A DNA stretch of 64,000 nt from Picochlorum sp. 'celeri' (GCA_010909725.1 JAACMV010000004.1:1050179-1114178); one strand, 5' to 3'. Positions 1-10,904 are shown, numbered from the stretch's first letter. Numbers and translations are program-made. Notes: generated from the sequence alone by a model not told the origin.

Positions 1-10
1 CTCGTATAAC

Positions 11-436
11 ATGAATTACCGACGGGAAAAATTTGGAAAAAATCCCTCATGGTGGAAGGTTGACCAATTTTTTAAAGAAGCAGAATTAGAGCAGCGCTTG
101 TCCTATTGGATCAATAATCTGGTGTCTTTTGCGCAAGGAAAGAATGGGGCGGAAAAGAGCGAATACTTTCAAAAGCAGTGTGCTGGATTACTTAAAAAAG
201 TTGGACAGGTACTTCAGTATGAAGAGGATGACTGGTGGTCCCTGGAGAGGTACTTGAAGCCTCCTCCAGGAGGTATATCTGATGAAAATACAAACCCAAA
301 ACCCACCGGTCCTGAAGTTATTTCTGTTCGAAATGAAATCCTCCTTCCAACGAAATCAGGAAGGGCCAGAACCAGGCCATCATGGCTTGAGGACACAGTC
401 ATACTTCGGCCAAACAGACAGCCTAGGGTTGATTGA
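11..436 (+). CDS. hypothetical protein (possible 3' part of a gene entering from the left)
   Basis: Open frame of 141 residues from an ATG 10 bases into the window. The composition looks protein-like: Trp- and Glu/Lys-rich N-terminal half, then a Pro/Arg-rich tail. I recognise no domain. Since the window begins just upstream, this may be the last exon of a larger gene. The ZIP transporter begins about 95 bp downstream on the same strand. No function is proposed. Confidence 0.4.
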   Translation: MNYRREKFGKNPSWWKVDQFFKEAELEQRLSYWINNLVSFAQGKNGAEKSEYFQKQCAGLLKKVGQVLQYEEDDWWSLERYLKPPPGGISDENTNPKPTGPEVISVRNEILLPTKSGRARTRPSWLEDTVILRPNRQPRVD

Positions 437-531
437 AAAAAATGTGCATACTTTTTCCATTGAAACTTTGAAATTAATTGTTGTAAAGGTCAAGCAATAG
501 AAGAAAAAGCGGTGAATAATAGTTGTGCCAG

Positions 532-1350
532 ATGGTGGATGAGAAAATGATGCAATTCACAATAACGTTACTTCTCATGTTTTTTGGCGCGTACGGGGCC
601 GCGTATATTCCTTTTGCTTGGGATGTGAGTGATAAACAAATAAATATTATATCTAGCTTAGGTGGAGGACTCATGATTGGCAGTTGTTTGGCGGTCGTCA
701 TTCCGGAAGGGTTTGCAAGTTTTTCTGGTCACCACGACCACCACGACTCTGATGTGGGCGAGATTCCAGAGGGTTTTGCTGGGATTGCGCTTGTGGTGGG
801 GTTCTTGGGAATGTATTTACTGGATCAAATGCAGGCAGATCATCCTCACGGATGCTGTGCTCACAGGAAGAGCGGGGATGAGGAGGAGAAGGTGCCTCAA
901 CGTCGGCCAGAGAAGGCAATTACTGGTTTGCTGATTCACTGCATTGCCGACGGTGTTGCAATGGGCTCGGCATTCTTAAGCGGGAACTCATCAGTGACTT
1001 TTATTTTAGGCACAGCCATGGTGCTGCATAAAGCACCGATGGCGTTCGGGCTTTCGTCGTTTCTGATCAGCTCGGGGTGGACGTGGGAAAGATCTGCAAG
1101 CACATTGCTGCTATTTTCGAGCATGGCACCCGCAGCGACAGTCGTAACGTATATTGTATTGCAGATTCTTCCTTTATTTGGCGGTGAGCAATCAATTGCT
1201 CTGGCGATACTGTTCAGTGGAGGTACCTTTTTGCATGCAGCAACAATGCATATTTTGCCTGAAGTTACTATTGGGAGAAATCTAGATTTGCTCTTTTTAA
1301 GTATTGGTGCCTTGGCCCCGCCTCTTTTGTCATGGGGACATTCGCATTAA
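532..1350 (+). CDS. ZIP-family metal transporter, SLC39A9 (ZIP9)-like
   Basis: Membrane protein of about 272 residues, predicted to move zinc or related divalent metals toward the cytosol; ZIP9 relatives act in the Golgi or at the plasma membrane. The first ATG in frame is at 532; a second at 547 is equally possible. Hydrophobic segments run through the whole length. The signature HCIADGVAMGSA (about residue 135) is followed by HKAPMAFGL and MHILPEV, which carry the conserved His/Glu metal-site residues of TM4/TM5. A loop with clustered His (GHHDHHDSD) lies after the second membrane segment, as is usual for ZIPs. Length and motif order match ZIP9 rather than the longer LIV-1 subfamily. It converges on the ARIADNE ligase with 44 nt between stop codons. 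Confidence 0.9.
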   Translation: MVDEKMMQFTITLLLMFFGAYGAAYIPFAWDVSDKQINIISSLGGGLMIGSCLAVVIPEGFASFSGHHDHHDSDVGEIPEGFAGIALVVGFLGMYLLDQMQADHPHGCCAHRKSGDEEEKVPQRRPEKAITGLLIHCIADGVAMGSAFLSGNSSVTFILGTAMVLHKAPMAFGLSSFLISSGWTWERSASTLLLFSSMAPAATVVTYIVLQILPLFGGEQSIALAILFSGGTFLHAATMHILPEVTIGRNLDLLFLSIGALAPPLLSWGHSH

Positions 1351-1394
1351 TTTCATTAGTTGATGATTGTAAAATTACTATTGTGCAGAAACAG

Positions 1395-3185
1395 TCAGTG
1401 CTTTCTGAGATCACAGAGTTCACAGTTTCTGGCAGCAGGCGAATTTAGCAGGTTGCAGCGGAGGCACGTCCATGACTCCGGCGCTTTCTCGGATCCATGC
1501 CCATGCCCTGCGCATCTTTTGTTGGGATGCGACACAGTTGTTGTTCTCTCTGGATGTGGTACAGGGTTCTTTGAGGACTGATCTCTGATTTCTTGGATGC
1601 TTTTATCCAGTCCATGTTCAAGCACCCTAACCAGTTTTAAAAACTGATTCCTCGTGACATCTGTGAGACCGATGAGATCCTGTCTAAAGTCATTCCAAGA
1701 CGAAATTCTTCTACTCTTTTCGATGCCTCCCGCCACTGACCCCTTGAATTCGGACAGTTCCACTTCCAACTTGTGGCTCAAGCGCTCCAAAGCATTTTCA
1801 GCATCATTCTGAGTGAAATCAAAGAACCTCCTCACATGGACCATAGACTCGGTGTCTAAATTGCTCTTTATGAATCTGTATTTCGTGTCAACCTCATCAT
1901 CGAACGAAAAGTACCCTGCTACATACGCCCATTTCAGGAACTTCTGACACCTTTCAAGCTCTTTCCATGCTTCCGTCACAAATCCCAGATTAGGCGCGGG
2001 AATCTGTAAAATCTTCGAAAACCGCACTATTTCTTCACTCTCCCATAGCTTGATTGATTCTCGAACTATTTTCAGAGCCTTATCGTGCTCGGCCCACCTC
2101 TCCCAGAAGTACAAGTGTAACCTCTGTGAAGATATTTTCTCCATCGAACTCCCTAGGTTCTCTGTTGGGGCCATATTACACGAATAGTACCCACCCGTCG
2201 TGGACGAATGCTTCTTCCAGTCCGCCAAGCAAAGCCAGCAGAACTCGTGTTTGCATTGAGAGCACGTCATGTGCATGCACCCATGATTCTTCTGTATGGG
2301 CCTGTTGCACCCAGGACATCCCTTTGTGTTGACCACTAACCACTCCATATTCAAGCTCTCCTTGTCATTCTTTGCTTTCCAGAACTTGACAACCTGACAG
2401 TCCACTGGCCTGTGACCTTCCTCCATACATTGAAAGCAGAATTCTGTATGGCACCCAGCGCAAGACACATCTGTTGGCTGGCCACAGCCACCAAAAAGCC
2501 TCACCGCCCGCCCGCAGTCGACACCAGGGCACCACACTATATCTGAATGCTTCTCTACAAAATTTTCTATGGCTAGCTGTTTCATTCGTGCCACGTCCTT
2601 GCTAGACAGGGTATCTTCAACCAGTGCTGCAGGAGCTCTTCTCCCGCACTTGTACACAGGGCATCTAATATCCAAAGACGACGCTCCGTCTTCAACCTTG
2701 GAATGTACATATTGTTTCCAGCACTCTCTACACATGGAATGACCACACCCGCAACCAAGCATATCCGTCTCAGTCTCAAACCTGTCGAAACAAATCTGGC
2801 ACTGAGTCTCTGCATCTTTGACACACTCCCCAAGACCCAAACGAGACCGCACACGCTCCGGTTCGGAGAACCACTCCTCTTGAAATCTCTCTGCGTCCCA
2901 TTTGTAGGCAATCAGCATCCCCATGAGATCATCCCGACGAGCACCCACGATACTGGACACTTCGCCAGTCAACACGAGCATTTTCCCGTACAGATCCTCG
3001 CTTGACAGAGTTTCCCACCGGACTTTTTCCTCACTGATCTCAGTGAAATCAATTTCGACATCTTGGCTGTCGGACATGCGGCAGGACGATGCTTCTTCAA
3101 AGACTGTTCCTCCACTGGTAGACCCTTCAAACTCAACCGACTCCTGCTGCTCCATAGCAAGCTGTACATTCACATTCCCTGACAT
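1395..3185 (-). CDS. ARIADNE-type RBR E3 ubiquitin ligase
   Basis: Single-exon protein of 596 residues. RBR ligases take ubiquitin from an E2 onto a RING2 cysteine before passing it to substrate. Order of elements: acidic N-terminus, RING1 beginning CQICFDRFE (about residue 129), an IBR Cys/His cluster, then RING2 beginning GCPGCNRPIQKNHGCMHMTC (about residue 290), whose HGCMHMTC holds the likely catalytic Cys. The helical Ariadne domain follows (AEHDKALKIV region). The C-terminus has a RanBP2-type zinc finger (WTCLRCNLLNSPAARNCELC), as in plant ARI1/ARI2-like proteins. The start ATG at 3185 leaves about 180 bp to the divergent helicase gene. Confidence 0.92.
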   Translation of the reverse strand: MSGNVNVQLAMEQQESVEFEGSTSGGTVFEEASSCRMSDSQDVEIDFTEISEEKVRWETLSSEDLYGKMLVLTGEVSSIVGARRDDLMGMLIAYKWDAERFQEEWFSEPERVRSRLGLGECVKDAETQCQICFDRFETETDMLGCGCGHSMCRECWKQYVHSKVEDGASSLDIRCPVYKCGRRAPAALVEDTLSSKDVARMKQLAIENFVEKHSDIVWCPGVDCGRAVRLFGGCGQPTDVSCAGCHTEFCFQCMEEGHRPVDCQVVKFWKAKNDKESLNMEWLVVNTKGCPGCNRPIQKNHGCMHMTCSQCKHEFCWLCLADWKKHSSTTGGYYSCNMAPTENLGSSMEKISSQRLHLYFWERWAEHDKALKIVRESIKLWESEEIVRFSKILQIPAPNLGFVTEAWKELERCQKFLKWAYVAGYFSFDDEVDTKYRFIKSNLDTESMVHVRRFFDFTQNDAENALERLSHKLEVELSEFKGSVAGGIEKSRRISSWNDFRQDLIGLTDVTRNQFLKLVRVLEHGLDKSIQEIRDQSSKNPVPHPERTTTVSHPNKRCAGHGHGSEKAPESWTCLRCNLLNSPAARNCELCDLRKH

Positions 3186-3367
3186 GAATACTGCATCTCA
3201 TGAACGAATTGGATTTGAATATGTCGCACAGTGAAGGCGCAAGGCACTTTCGACATGCATCCTGGCAGAGCGAATTCTCCTTATTTAGAATGCAAAATTC
3301 GAGGTGAATTTGACCTTATGGGCAGCTTCTACCCACAATTGTTGAAATTAAATATGTAATATGGGAT

Positions 3368-6300
3368 ATGGATGAGTTAAAGAAGCTTCAATATCTATCG
3401 TTGGTGAGCAAAGTGACGACAGAGTTGGAGAATAATGTTGGTATAGCTGATAGGACCGTTTCTGAGTTTGTTATAGAGACGGCCAAGGGGAAGAATGACG
3501 TAAAAGAGTTTGATGCATCGTTGAGGGAGTACGGGGCTGAGTTCCCGGGCGGGTTGGTGGAAACGCTGTGGAATGTGATTTCTAGAATGCAAGGCAAGAA
3601 GACTAATGCAAAGGGAGGAGCGCGTGATTATTTTGCTGAGAATAGAGGAGACAAATATGCGGGTTTGAGGATGCCAAACATGGTGGAGGATGTGAAGAAA
3701 ATGGAAGCAGATATTCTCAAGGAAGGAGAGGAGAGGCGAAAGAGGAGGACCCATGGAGATTCTGAGAGGTCGCCTGAACGGGAGAGCAGCCGTAGCGAGC
3801 GAAGGAGGGGTAACAATGATCACAGTAGTAGAAGGAGGGGGAGGTCCCCGCCCCAGAGAGATAGGAGGAGGGTGTATAATGCCCCAGAATTGCATGCTGT
3901 TTACGAAGGTCGAGTGAGCAAGGTGGTTGATTTTGGGTGCTTTGTGGAACTCCAAGGGTTTCGTTCGAGAACTGAGGGGCTGGTCCATGCGAGTAATATA
4001 TCTGCGTCTTCGAGGCAGAATCCACGCGATGTGGTGCGGAGGGGGGATAGCGTGTGGGTCAAGGTCATATCCTTGTCCAATGACAGGATTGGCCTGTCCA
4101 TGCGGGATGTAGATCAAAAGACCGGTGATGACTTACTCCCCATACAGTCTTCTAACGGGGAAAGGCGAGGTGAATCCAAATCATCCCTCTATGGATTGTC
4201 AGGCATACAACAGAATGTCAAGGACGCAGTAGAAGCACCTGGGCTTGTCAAGAAGAGGCGCCGGCGCTTGAATTCTCCCGAGCGGTGGGAAATTAGTCAA
4301 CTTATCAAAAGTGGAGTGCTAGATCCAAGCGAGTATCCGGAGTTGGACGAAGAATATCATGAGAGGGGAGCTGATGACGAGGTGGAAGAGGAGTTCGAAG
4401 TGGATTTGAACGAGGATGAGCCCTTGTTCTTGAAAGGAGTTTCAAGCAAGAGTACCGGCGGTGTCAGTCCTGTGAAAGTTGTCAAAAATCCTGACGGTTC
4501 ACTGCAACGAGCCGCAATGACGCAAGGATCTTTGGCAAAGGAACGTCGAGAGTTACAGCAGCACCAGCAGAAAACTGTGCTGGAGTCCATTCCCAAGGAT
4601 TTATCCAAGCCTTGGCAAGACCCAATGGCATCCGGCTCAGATAGAGCATTGGCACAAGAACTCCAAGGCGTTGGACTGAGGCCTCATGAGATGCCAGAAT
4701 GGAAAAAGGCATCCCTAGGAAAGGCACCAACGTTCGGCATCCAGGACAATAGGTCAATCAAAGAGCAGCGGGAGTCTTTACCAATTTTCTCATTGAGGGA
4801 TGCACTGCTGTCTGCGATCCATGATAATCAAGTTTTGGTGGTTATAGGAGAAACTGGAAGTGGTAAAACAACCCAGATGACGCAGTATTTAGCAGAAGCA
4901 GGATATACAGCGAATGGCAAGATTGGCTGCACGCAGCCTAGACGAGTTGCTGCCATGAGCGTAGCAAAAAGAGTTGCAGAGGAGGTAGGATGTCGACTCG
5001 GGGAAGAGGTAGGCTACGCCATCCGATTCGAAGATTGTACATCCCCGTCGACAGTGATCAAGTACATGACGGATGGTATGCTACTTCGTGAAGCCTTGCT
5101 GGATGATGCCGTCAGTGCCTATTCTGTCATCATCTTGGATGAGGCTCACGAGAGGACTATTCACACGGATGTCCTCTTTGGCATCCTCAAGGGTATACTC
5201 AAACGAAGGAAAGATCTCAAAGTGATTGTGACCTCGGCCACTTTGGACGCTGAGAAATTTTCCTCATACTTTTTTGACTGCCCAATTTTCACAATACCGG
5301 GAAGGACATATCCCGTGGAGGTGATGTACACCAAGGTATGTGTATGCTTGCATGATTATAGGATCTTTTTCACTTGATTGATAAAATGACCATATTTACA
5401 CGGTTTCTGCAGGAGCCAGAGAGTGACTATGTGGATGCTGCTCTCATAACTGTCATGCAGATTCACTTGACGGAACCAGAGGGAGATATACTGCTCTTCC
5501 TCACCGGGCAGGAGGAAATTGACACCGCCGCACAAGTCCTCTATGAAAGAACCAGAGCACTAGGCCCCGCTGTACCGGAGCTGATCATTCTACCAGTTTA
5601 CTCGGCCCTACCGTCTGAGATGCAGAGCAGAATTTTTGAGCCAGCCCCTCCAGGTGCCAGGAAAGTTGTTATTGCAACAAATATTGCGGAAGCATCCCTG
5701 ACGATCGATGGAATATACTACGTTGTTGACCCTGGATTTTCAAAGCAGAAGGTGTATAATCCAAAGATAGGTATGGACTCGCTGGTCGTCGCTCCCATCA
5801 GTCAGGCGTCCGCTCGCCAGAGGGCTGGACGTGCAGGTAGAACAGGCCCGGGAAAATGCTACAGGCTATACACTGAAGTCGCATTCAAAGAGGAAATGCT
5901 CCCCACAACCGTTCCAGAGATTCAGCGGTCGAATTTGGCCATGACAGTGCTGACCATGAAAGCCATGGGCATCAATGACCTACTCAATTTTGATTTCATG
6001 GACCAGCCCCCTCCCCAGACCCTTGTGACAGCACTCGAGCAGTTGTACAACCTGGGCGCCTTGGACGAGGAAGGCCTCCTCACCAAATTAGGTCGCAAAA
6101 TGGCAGAATTTCCCCTCGACCCACCAGTGTCCAAAATGCTCATCGCGAGCGTCGACTTGGGATGTAGTGAAGAAGTTGTCACAATCATTGGCATGCTCAG
6201 CGCTCAAAACATCTTCCATAGGCCTCGAGATAAACAAGCCGCTGCTGACCAACGTAAATCCAAGTTCAATCAGCCAGAAGGAGATCATTTGACTATGTTG

Positions 6301-6819
6301 GCTGTTTACGAGGCGTGGAAGGCAGCAAAATTCTCAACCCCGTGGTGCTATGAGAATTTTATCCAAGCCAGGTCCATGAGAAGAGCCCAGGATGTCAGGA
6401 AACAACTCGTCACCATCATGGATCGATACAAGCTGGATCTCGTCAGCGCTGGTCGGAATTGGAAAAAGATTCAAATGGCAGTAGCCTCAGGGTTCTTCTT
6501 CCACGCGGCGAGAAAGGACCCGCAGGAGGGATACAAGACTGTCGTTGAGCAGCAGTCTGTAGCCATTCACCCCGGATCATCCCTGTACCAACAGCAGCCA
6601 GCATGGGTGATCTATCATGAATTGGTGCTCACAACAAAAGAATATATGCGAGAAGTCACGGCTATCGATCCGAAATGGCTCGTTGAGTTGGCCCCCAGGT
6701 TCTTCAAACAGGCTGATCCCCACAGGTTGAGCAGGAGGAAGCGGCACGAAAAGATTGAGCCATTGCACGATCGATACAGAGATCCAAATGATTGGAGGCT
6801 TTCCAGAAGACGGGGATAA
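3368..6819 (+). CDS. DHX8: DEAH-box splicing helicase PRP22/DHX8
   Basis: Two exons, 3368-5335 and 5413-6819, joined across a 77-nt intron (GTATGT...CTGCAG), give about 1,124 residues. PRP22/DHX8 releases spliced mRNA from the spliceosome. The N-terminal region has an RS/RD-rich stretch and then an S1 RNA-binding domain (about residues 177-250, [17 protein letters not shown]), the hallmark separating DHX8 from PRP2, PRP16 and PRP43. Helicase motifs in order: [10 protein letters not shown] (about 494), [12 protein letters not shown] (about 592), [32 protein letters not shown]. The C-terminal ratchet and OB regions end in an Arg-rich tail. Without the splice the first exon would end in a short intron-encoded tail just after the SAT motif. 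Confidence 0.95.
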
Positions 6820-6884
6820 ATTAATTTTAAATACACATGTGCATACACGTGTAAGAAGATATCGAAGCAAACTACTGTAGCGGG

Positions 6885-7632
6885 ATGAGTACGGTGGAAG
6901 TCAGAACGACCTACCTCACCCTGTATAACGTATGCCAGGCATTTGGATGGCTTTATGTACTCTATAAATCAATTCACGGTACAATAGATGCCTCTTCCTT
7001 ATCAGGGGCCATGGCTGCTGCAGGCTCTAGCGTCGGTTCGTGTTTTCAATTTTGAAAATGTTAGTACTCTCGATAGGGGCACGCTCACGCATGATTCCCT
7101 TTGCAATGCAGCGCTATTCCAAATGGTATCTTTTCTCGAGATTCTCCATGCTCTTCTAGGACTGGTTCGGGGGTCTCCTATGGCAGCACTTTTGCAGTGG
7201 GTTGGCAGGTCCAACGTCCTCTACGCGATTGTTTTGGCGATTCCAGAGATCAAGTCGGGAGTTGCAGCTGGGGCCATGGTTCTTGCATGGTCTCTTTCCG
7301 AGATCATACGGTACCCATGGTACGCTGCCCAGCTGAAAGGCGCCTGCCCTTTCTGGCTGACCTGGCTGCGGTATACCATGTTCATCCCCTTGTACCCTGT
7401 TGGAGTGTTGGGAGAGATAGTTTCGATTTACAATGCTCTGCCAACAATTGCATCAAAACATATGTACAGCATTAGCATGCCGAATTCGTGGAACTTTGGC
7501 TTTGACTACGCAGTATTTTTAAAACTCGTGTTGCTGGTATATCCACTGCTCTGGTGGCAGCTCTATGCCATGCTGCTGAAAACTCGATCCAAAAAATTGC
7601 CTGGTTCGTTTATGAAGAAGAAGAAAATGTAA
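6885..7632 (+). CDS. very-long-chain 3-hydroxyacyl-CoA dehydratase (PTPLA/HACD/PHS1)
   Basis: ER membrane enzyme for the third step of very-long-chain fatty-acid elongation (3-hydroxyacyl-CoA to trans-2-enoyl-CoA). The N-terminus starts at ATG 6885 with the family motif YLTLYNVCQAFGW, then changes frame. A 52-nt intron, 6979-7030 (GTACAA...CTCTAG), restores continuity and is my best guess, though other sites are possible. The second exon has LEILHALLGLVR, then WSLSEIIRYPWYA and LRYTMFIPLYPVGVLGE, the conserved blocks with the catalytic Tyr and Glu. Several membrane helices are visible. The C-terminus ends in KKKM, a dilysine ER-retrieval signal. Its stop lies only 3 nt from the stop of the convergent gene. 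Confidence 0.88.
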
Positions 7633-7635
7633 TAG

Positions 7636-8070
7636 TCATTCGTATAACAAATAGGATACAAGCTCCCGGCTGTGGACGACACAATCGCTGTGAAGCAATC
7701 GAATCTCTGGAGCCCATATGTTCTTCTGAAATTCCACAGCTCTCTCCACGACCGCTTCCACATCTTCGTCCACAACCCCTACCAAATCTCTTTCCTGGAG
7801 ATCAAAATGTCTCACGTTATTCTTGACGCGGAGCAGAGCCGGCACGGATTGCAATGCAAGCAAAGCTGCTAGTGTCCTTGGGTGTGTGGGATCCTTTGGG
7901 ATCACATCAAACCAATGCATGGGGGAAGCCCCATCTCCATCTCCTGCAGGAGATGGACGCACTATGACAGCATGGTGCAGTCTGAAAAGAGGAATCTTCG
8001 GTGCTCCCAAGAGATGCGTCCGAATTCGAAACACCTCCGTCTTTTTGGTGGAGCTAGGCTTGGACTGCAT
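7636..8070 (-). CDS. conserved-looking hypothetical protein, about 144 aa
   Basis: ATG at 8070 gives about 144 residues. It is fairly basic at the N-terminus and has a block HHAVIVRPSP...MHWFDVIPKDPTHP followed by a Leu/Ala-rich helix and an acidic helix. It reads like a real small folded protein but I do not recognise the family. It lies between the HACD gene (convergent, 3-nt gap) and the FAD4-like gene (divergent, about 260 bp). Both neighbours act on lipids, but that alone is no basis for assigning a function. Confidence 0.5.
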   Translation of the reverse strand: MQSKPSSTKKTEVFRIRTHLLGAPKIPLFRLHHAVIVRPSPAGDGDGASPMHWFDVIPKDPTHPRTLAALLALQSVPALLRVKNNVRHFDLQERDLVGVVDEDVEAVVERAVEFQKNIWAPEIRLLHSDCVVHSRELVSYLLYE

Positions 8071-8331
8071 CGCCACTCACATGTATGACCCGCGCATTCC
8101 GTGTCAACATCAGTACTATATTTTGACATCAATTACATACGTCCTTGTCTCTCGACGTCGAACCAATAGATGCAATACAAGGGTGATCTTCCTTGATTAG
8201 ATACGTAAAAAAAGAAAACGAACTCCTTTCGAAATCGAGTTCCCCATCCAACGGAGAGCAACATATCCAGTATTTAATTATTTTATTTACCACGGTGTTT
8301 TGTTAATATTCAGTGTGTGCACTGCGTGACA

Positions 8332-9252
8332 ATGGCACTCACAACCGCGCTGTGTGGCTCTGGATATGCCATGCTTCAACGACACAGGACGGTGTCCGTT
8401 GCTCAGCGCAACACGCTGTATCTCGTAGCAGAAAGAAAATCTTTATTACACAACAGGGTGTATGCGGTGGCACCTGATAGCGTGGTGGAGAAGGAAGGGC
8501 AGGAGGCCAAGGTTGGGCGAGTGGTGTTGGAGTCTGAAGAAGAGCTCAAGAGTACGTGGGAGCATAGAGCCCTGGTGGGGAGTTCGATCTGTCTGATGGC
8601 GGCGACATTTTACAGTGGATTGTCGCATGCGGATGGTTTGCTGGACTACGCCAGCTTTGCGATTGGTACTGTGGCAGCATATTTTTTATCTGACTTGGGG
8701 ACTGGAATCTATCACTGGGGTGTGGATAATTATGGAGACGGAAACACACCAGTGTTTGGGGGCCAGATTGCAGCTTTTCAGGGCCACCATCAGCGTCCTT
8801 GGACTATTACAGAGCGCGAATTCTGCAACAATGTCCACAAAGTATTTGGCCCAGCCATTCCAGTGGCAGGGGCACTCTTCCTGGGATCATGCGTGCATCC
8901 AGGCACTTGGTCGGCGGTGTCGTCTACCTTTCTGTTTTTGGTGTGCATGAGCCAACAGTTCCATGCGTGGAGCCATATGAAAAAGAGCGAGCTCCCGGCT
9001 TTTGTTTGGATGGCACAAGATGCTGGGCTGCTGATATCCAGGAAGGATCACGGAGCACACCACAAGGCTCCGTTCGATGGTAATTATTGCATTGTATCAG
9101 GCATTTGGAACCCAATCTTGGATCAGGAAGGTGATGAGAATAAAAGCTTCTTTAGAATCATGGAGCGTCTTGTGTATAATGTGTATGGTGTGGAGCCACG
9201 ATGTTGGCATGAGCCACAGGAGGACTGGATGGAGGAGAAGAGGGTGGCTTGA
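8332..9252 (+). CDS. FAD4/Kua-family desaturase (TMEM189 domain), probably plastid-targeted
   Basis: About 306 residues from ATG 8332. Plant FAD4 introduces the trans double bond at C3 of palmitate in plastid phosphatidylglycerol; animal Kua/TMEM189 is the plasmanylethanolamine desaturase. The histidine boxes are visible: YHWGVDNYGDG (about residue 125), QGHHQRPWTITER (about 150) with CNNVHK after it, FHAWSH (about 215) and DHGAHHKAPFDGNYCI (about 238). Two hydrophobic stretches precede the first box. The first 40-50 residues are Ser/Thr/Arg-rich and poor in acids, consistent with a transit peptide. The plastid FAD4 role is an inference from the algal context. It converges on the methyltransferase with 38 nt between stops. 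Confidence 0.88.
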   Translation: MALTTALCGSGYAMLQRHRTVSVAQRNTLYLVAERKSLLHNRVYAVAPDSVVEKEGQEAKVGRVVLESEEELKSTWEHRALVGSSICLMAATFYSGLSHADGLLDYASFAIGTVAAYFLSDLGTGIYHWGVDNYGDGNTPVFGGQIAAFQGHHQRPWTITEREFCNNVHKVFGPAIPVAGALFLGSCVHPGTWSAVSSTFLFLVCMSQQFHAWSHMKKSELPAFVWMAQDAGLLISRKDHGAHHKAPFDGNYCIVSGIWNPILDQEGDENKSFFRIMERLVYNVYGVEPRCWHEPQEDWMEEKRVA

Positions 9253-9290
9253 ATGTTTTCTATTTTTTTATTTTTAAATAATAATACTGT

Positions 9291-10388
9291 CTATTTCTTT
9301 TTTGTCGCAAGGATCACTCTGTGTCTCGGGTCAGACTCCAAAGTCCTGACATGCTCAAACCCTGCTTGCCGCAGACATGCTTCTGTGTCAAAGGCATAAT
9401 ATTCGTCACTGTGTGGCTCTGTCGATTTCATCAAAGTAAAAAGCGGTGCAGGAAGATTCTGTATAACGGTGCTTTTCGGGTTGTTGTCCAAAAAGAAGCA
9501 CGTTCCCCCCGGCCGCAAGATCCTCATGCATTCCTCTGCAATGGCCCTGGTGGGCTCTGGTGGCAGCTCATGGAGCAAGAATTGGCAGCTCACAGCATCA
9601 AAGGACTCGGAATCAAACTTTGTGTGTTCAGCATTCCCATGAACATACGTTACATTTTCATTCTCATGCTGCAGCCCAAAGAGAGCCCCGCCTTGCTGCT
9701 TGCGAAGCAAGGCCACAGAGAGCATGTAGGGACTGAGGTCCATGCCAACAACCGAGGCCTTGGGCCATGATCTCGCCACGTATCTGGTCGATACCCCCAC
9801 AGAACACCCAATATCCAATATTCGTTCGATATCTCTGCAATCGCACTCTTCCATGTACCCTTTCACCATGTCAAATGCAGTATCTCTCAACCGATCCTGG
9901 GCAACAACTGGCTGTAACCCAACTTCATCCTTCCACACCCTCATAGCCATGCTATACGTGGCAGGTTCTGCCTCAAAGGCTGCCAACCAGTTCATATTCC
10001 CTTCATCGTACCCATGGAACGGCTTTGTAAAATAGTCCGGATACTCGACCTCCTTGTCCTCGACCTCCTCGAACAACCGCTGCAATCTCGACAAATCAGA
10101 CTCGAGCGCCTTCACACAGGAACTCCAAGCGATGTCACTATTCTCAGCAGTCGCCTTCATCTGCTGACGAGCTCCTAATTTCAAGAGATTGAATATCAGC
10201 GGAGTCTCAATGGCGAGGTTGACAGCTTTGGATATGACCGTGTCACCAGTCCAATCAGGACGATCGCTACCTGATTCTATTTTCTCTGAAACAGCATATG
10301 TCTTCGTTTGTTGCCGTGGTGGCACTGTCAGGCTTGGTACTGATGCTCCACCATTCCTCAAACAAGTGGACACGTGTCTCATGTTCAT
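9291..10388 (-). CDS. class I SAM-dependent methyltransferase, probably organellar
   Basis: 365 residues. The Rossmann methyltransferase core starts near residue 190 with motif I ILDIGCSVGVST. An acidic residue ends strand 2 (VVGMDLSPYML), then come DAVSCQFLLHELPP (motif IV region) and RILRPGGTCFFLDNNP (post-motif). This is the methyltransferase-11/UbiE-like layout. The upstream segment with YPDYFTKPFHGYDEGNMNWLAA resembles plant plastid methyltransferases of unknown substrate; that likeness is from memory and unverified. The N-terminus is rich in Arg, Ser and Thr and could be a targeting peptide. Substrate unknown. Confidence 0.8.
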   Translation of the reverse strand: MNMRHVSTCLRNGGASVPSLTVPPRQQTKTYAVSEKIESGSDRPDWTGDTVISKAVNLAIETPLIFNLLKLGARQQMKATAENSDIAWSSCVKALESDLSRLQRLFEEVEDKEVEYPDYFTKPFHGYDEGNMNWLAAFEAEPATYSMAMRVWKDEVGLQPVVAQDRLRDTAFDMVKGYMEECDCRDIERILDIGCSVGVSTRYVARSWPKASVVGMDLSPYMLSVALLRKQQGGALFGLQHENENVTYVHGNAEHTKFDSESFDAVSCQFLLHELPPEPTRAIAEECMRILRPGGTCFFLDNNPKSTVIQNLPAPLFTLMKSTEPHSDEYYAFDTEACLRQAGFEHVRTLESDPRHRVILATKKK

Positions 10389-10904
10389 CCTTCTAGATAC
10401 AGATGTAGCCCTGCTTAAGCTTGTTTTTGGTATGACATGAATTAAAAGGTAATTAATTAAATTTACATTTGAATTTAAGAATTAGTGTGGACATAGAACT
10501 CGGTGTCTTGGATCAGATAAGACGCCTCAGGCCTGCATGGGGTTCTTCAGACCATTCCATGCTGAAAGAAAAGAGTCTCTCTCATCTCGTTGGGTCGAAC
10601 CTCGAACAAACACATACCATGTCGAACTCACATGTCTATGGTGAATTTGGTTTATTTCTTATGCATTCCAGGCTTGATAGAGAGAGAAGAAAAGCTGTTG
10701 TAAACTATTCATCACTAGGTCTATTGTCCTGGGCTTGCTTGACAAGGTGATCACTGCATTGTGGAGGGAACAGATGGATTGCTGAGTGAGAGAGAGAGAT
10801 TCCCTTTCCATTTGCAAAGCGCTGAAAGACTACTATTTCTTGCTGTGTGTTCTATGGAAGGAGAAGCGTGAAATTTTGGTCGTGGTGGTTGTTCTAGGAG
10901 TCAG
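10389..10904. promoter_or_regulatory. intergenic, divergent promoter region
   Basis: 516 bp between the divergently transcribed methyltransferase and the GATA-like/TFIIS-N gene. It contains AT-rich stretches directly upstream of the methyltransferase start (TTAATTAAATTTA near 10,450) and a GA-rich run near 10,790. I see no coding potential beyond short open frames. Confidence 0.4.
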
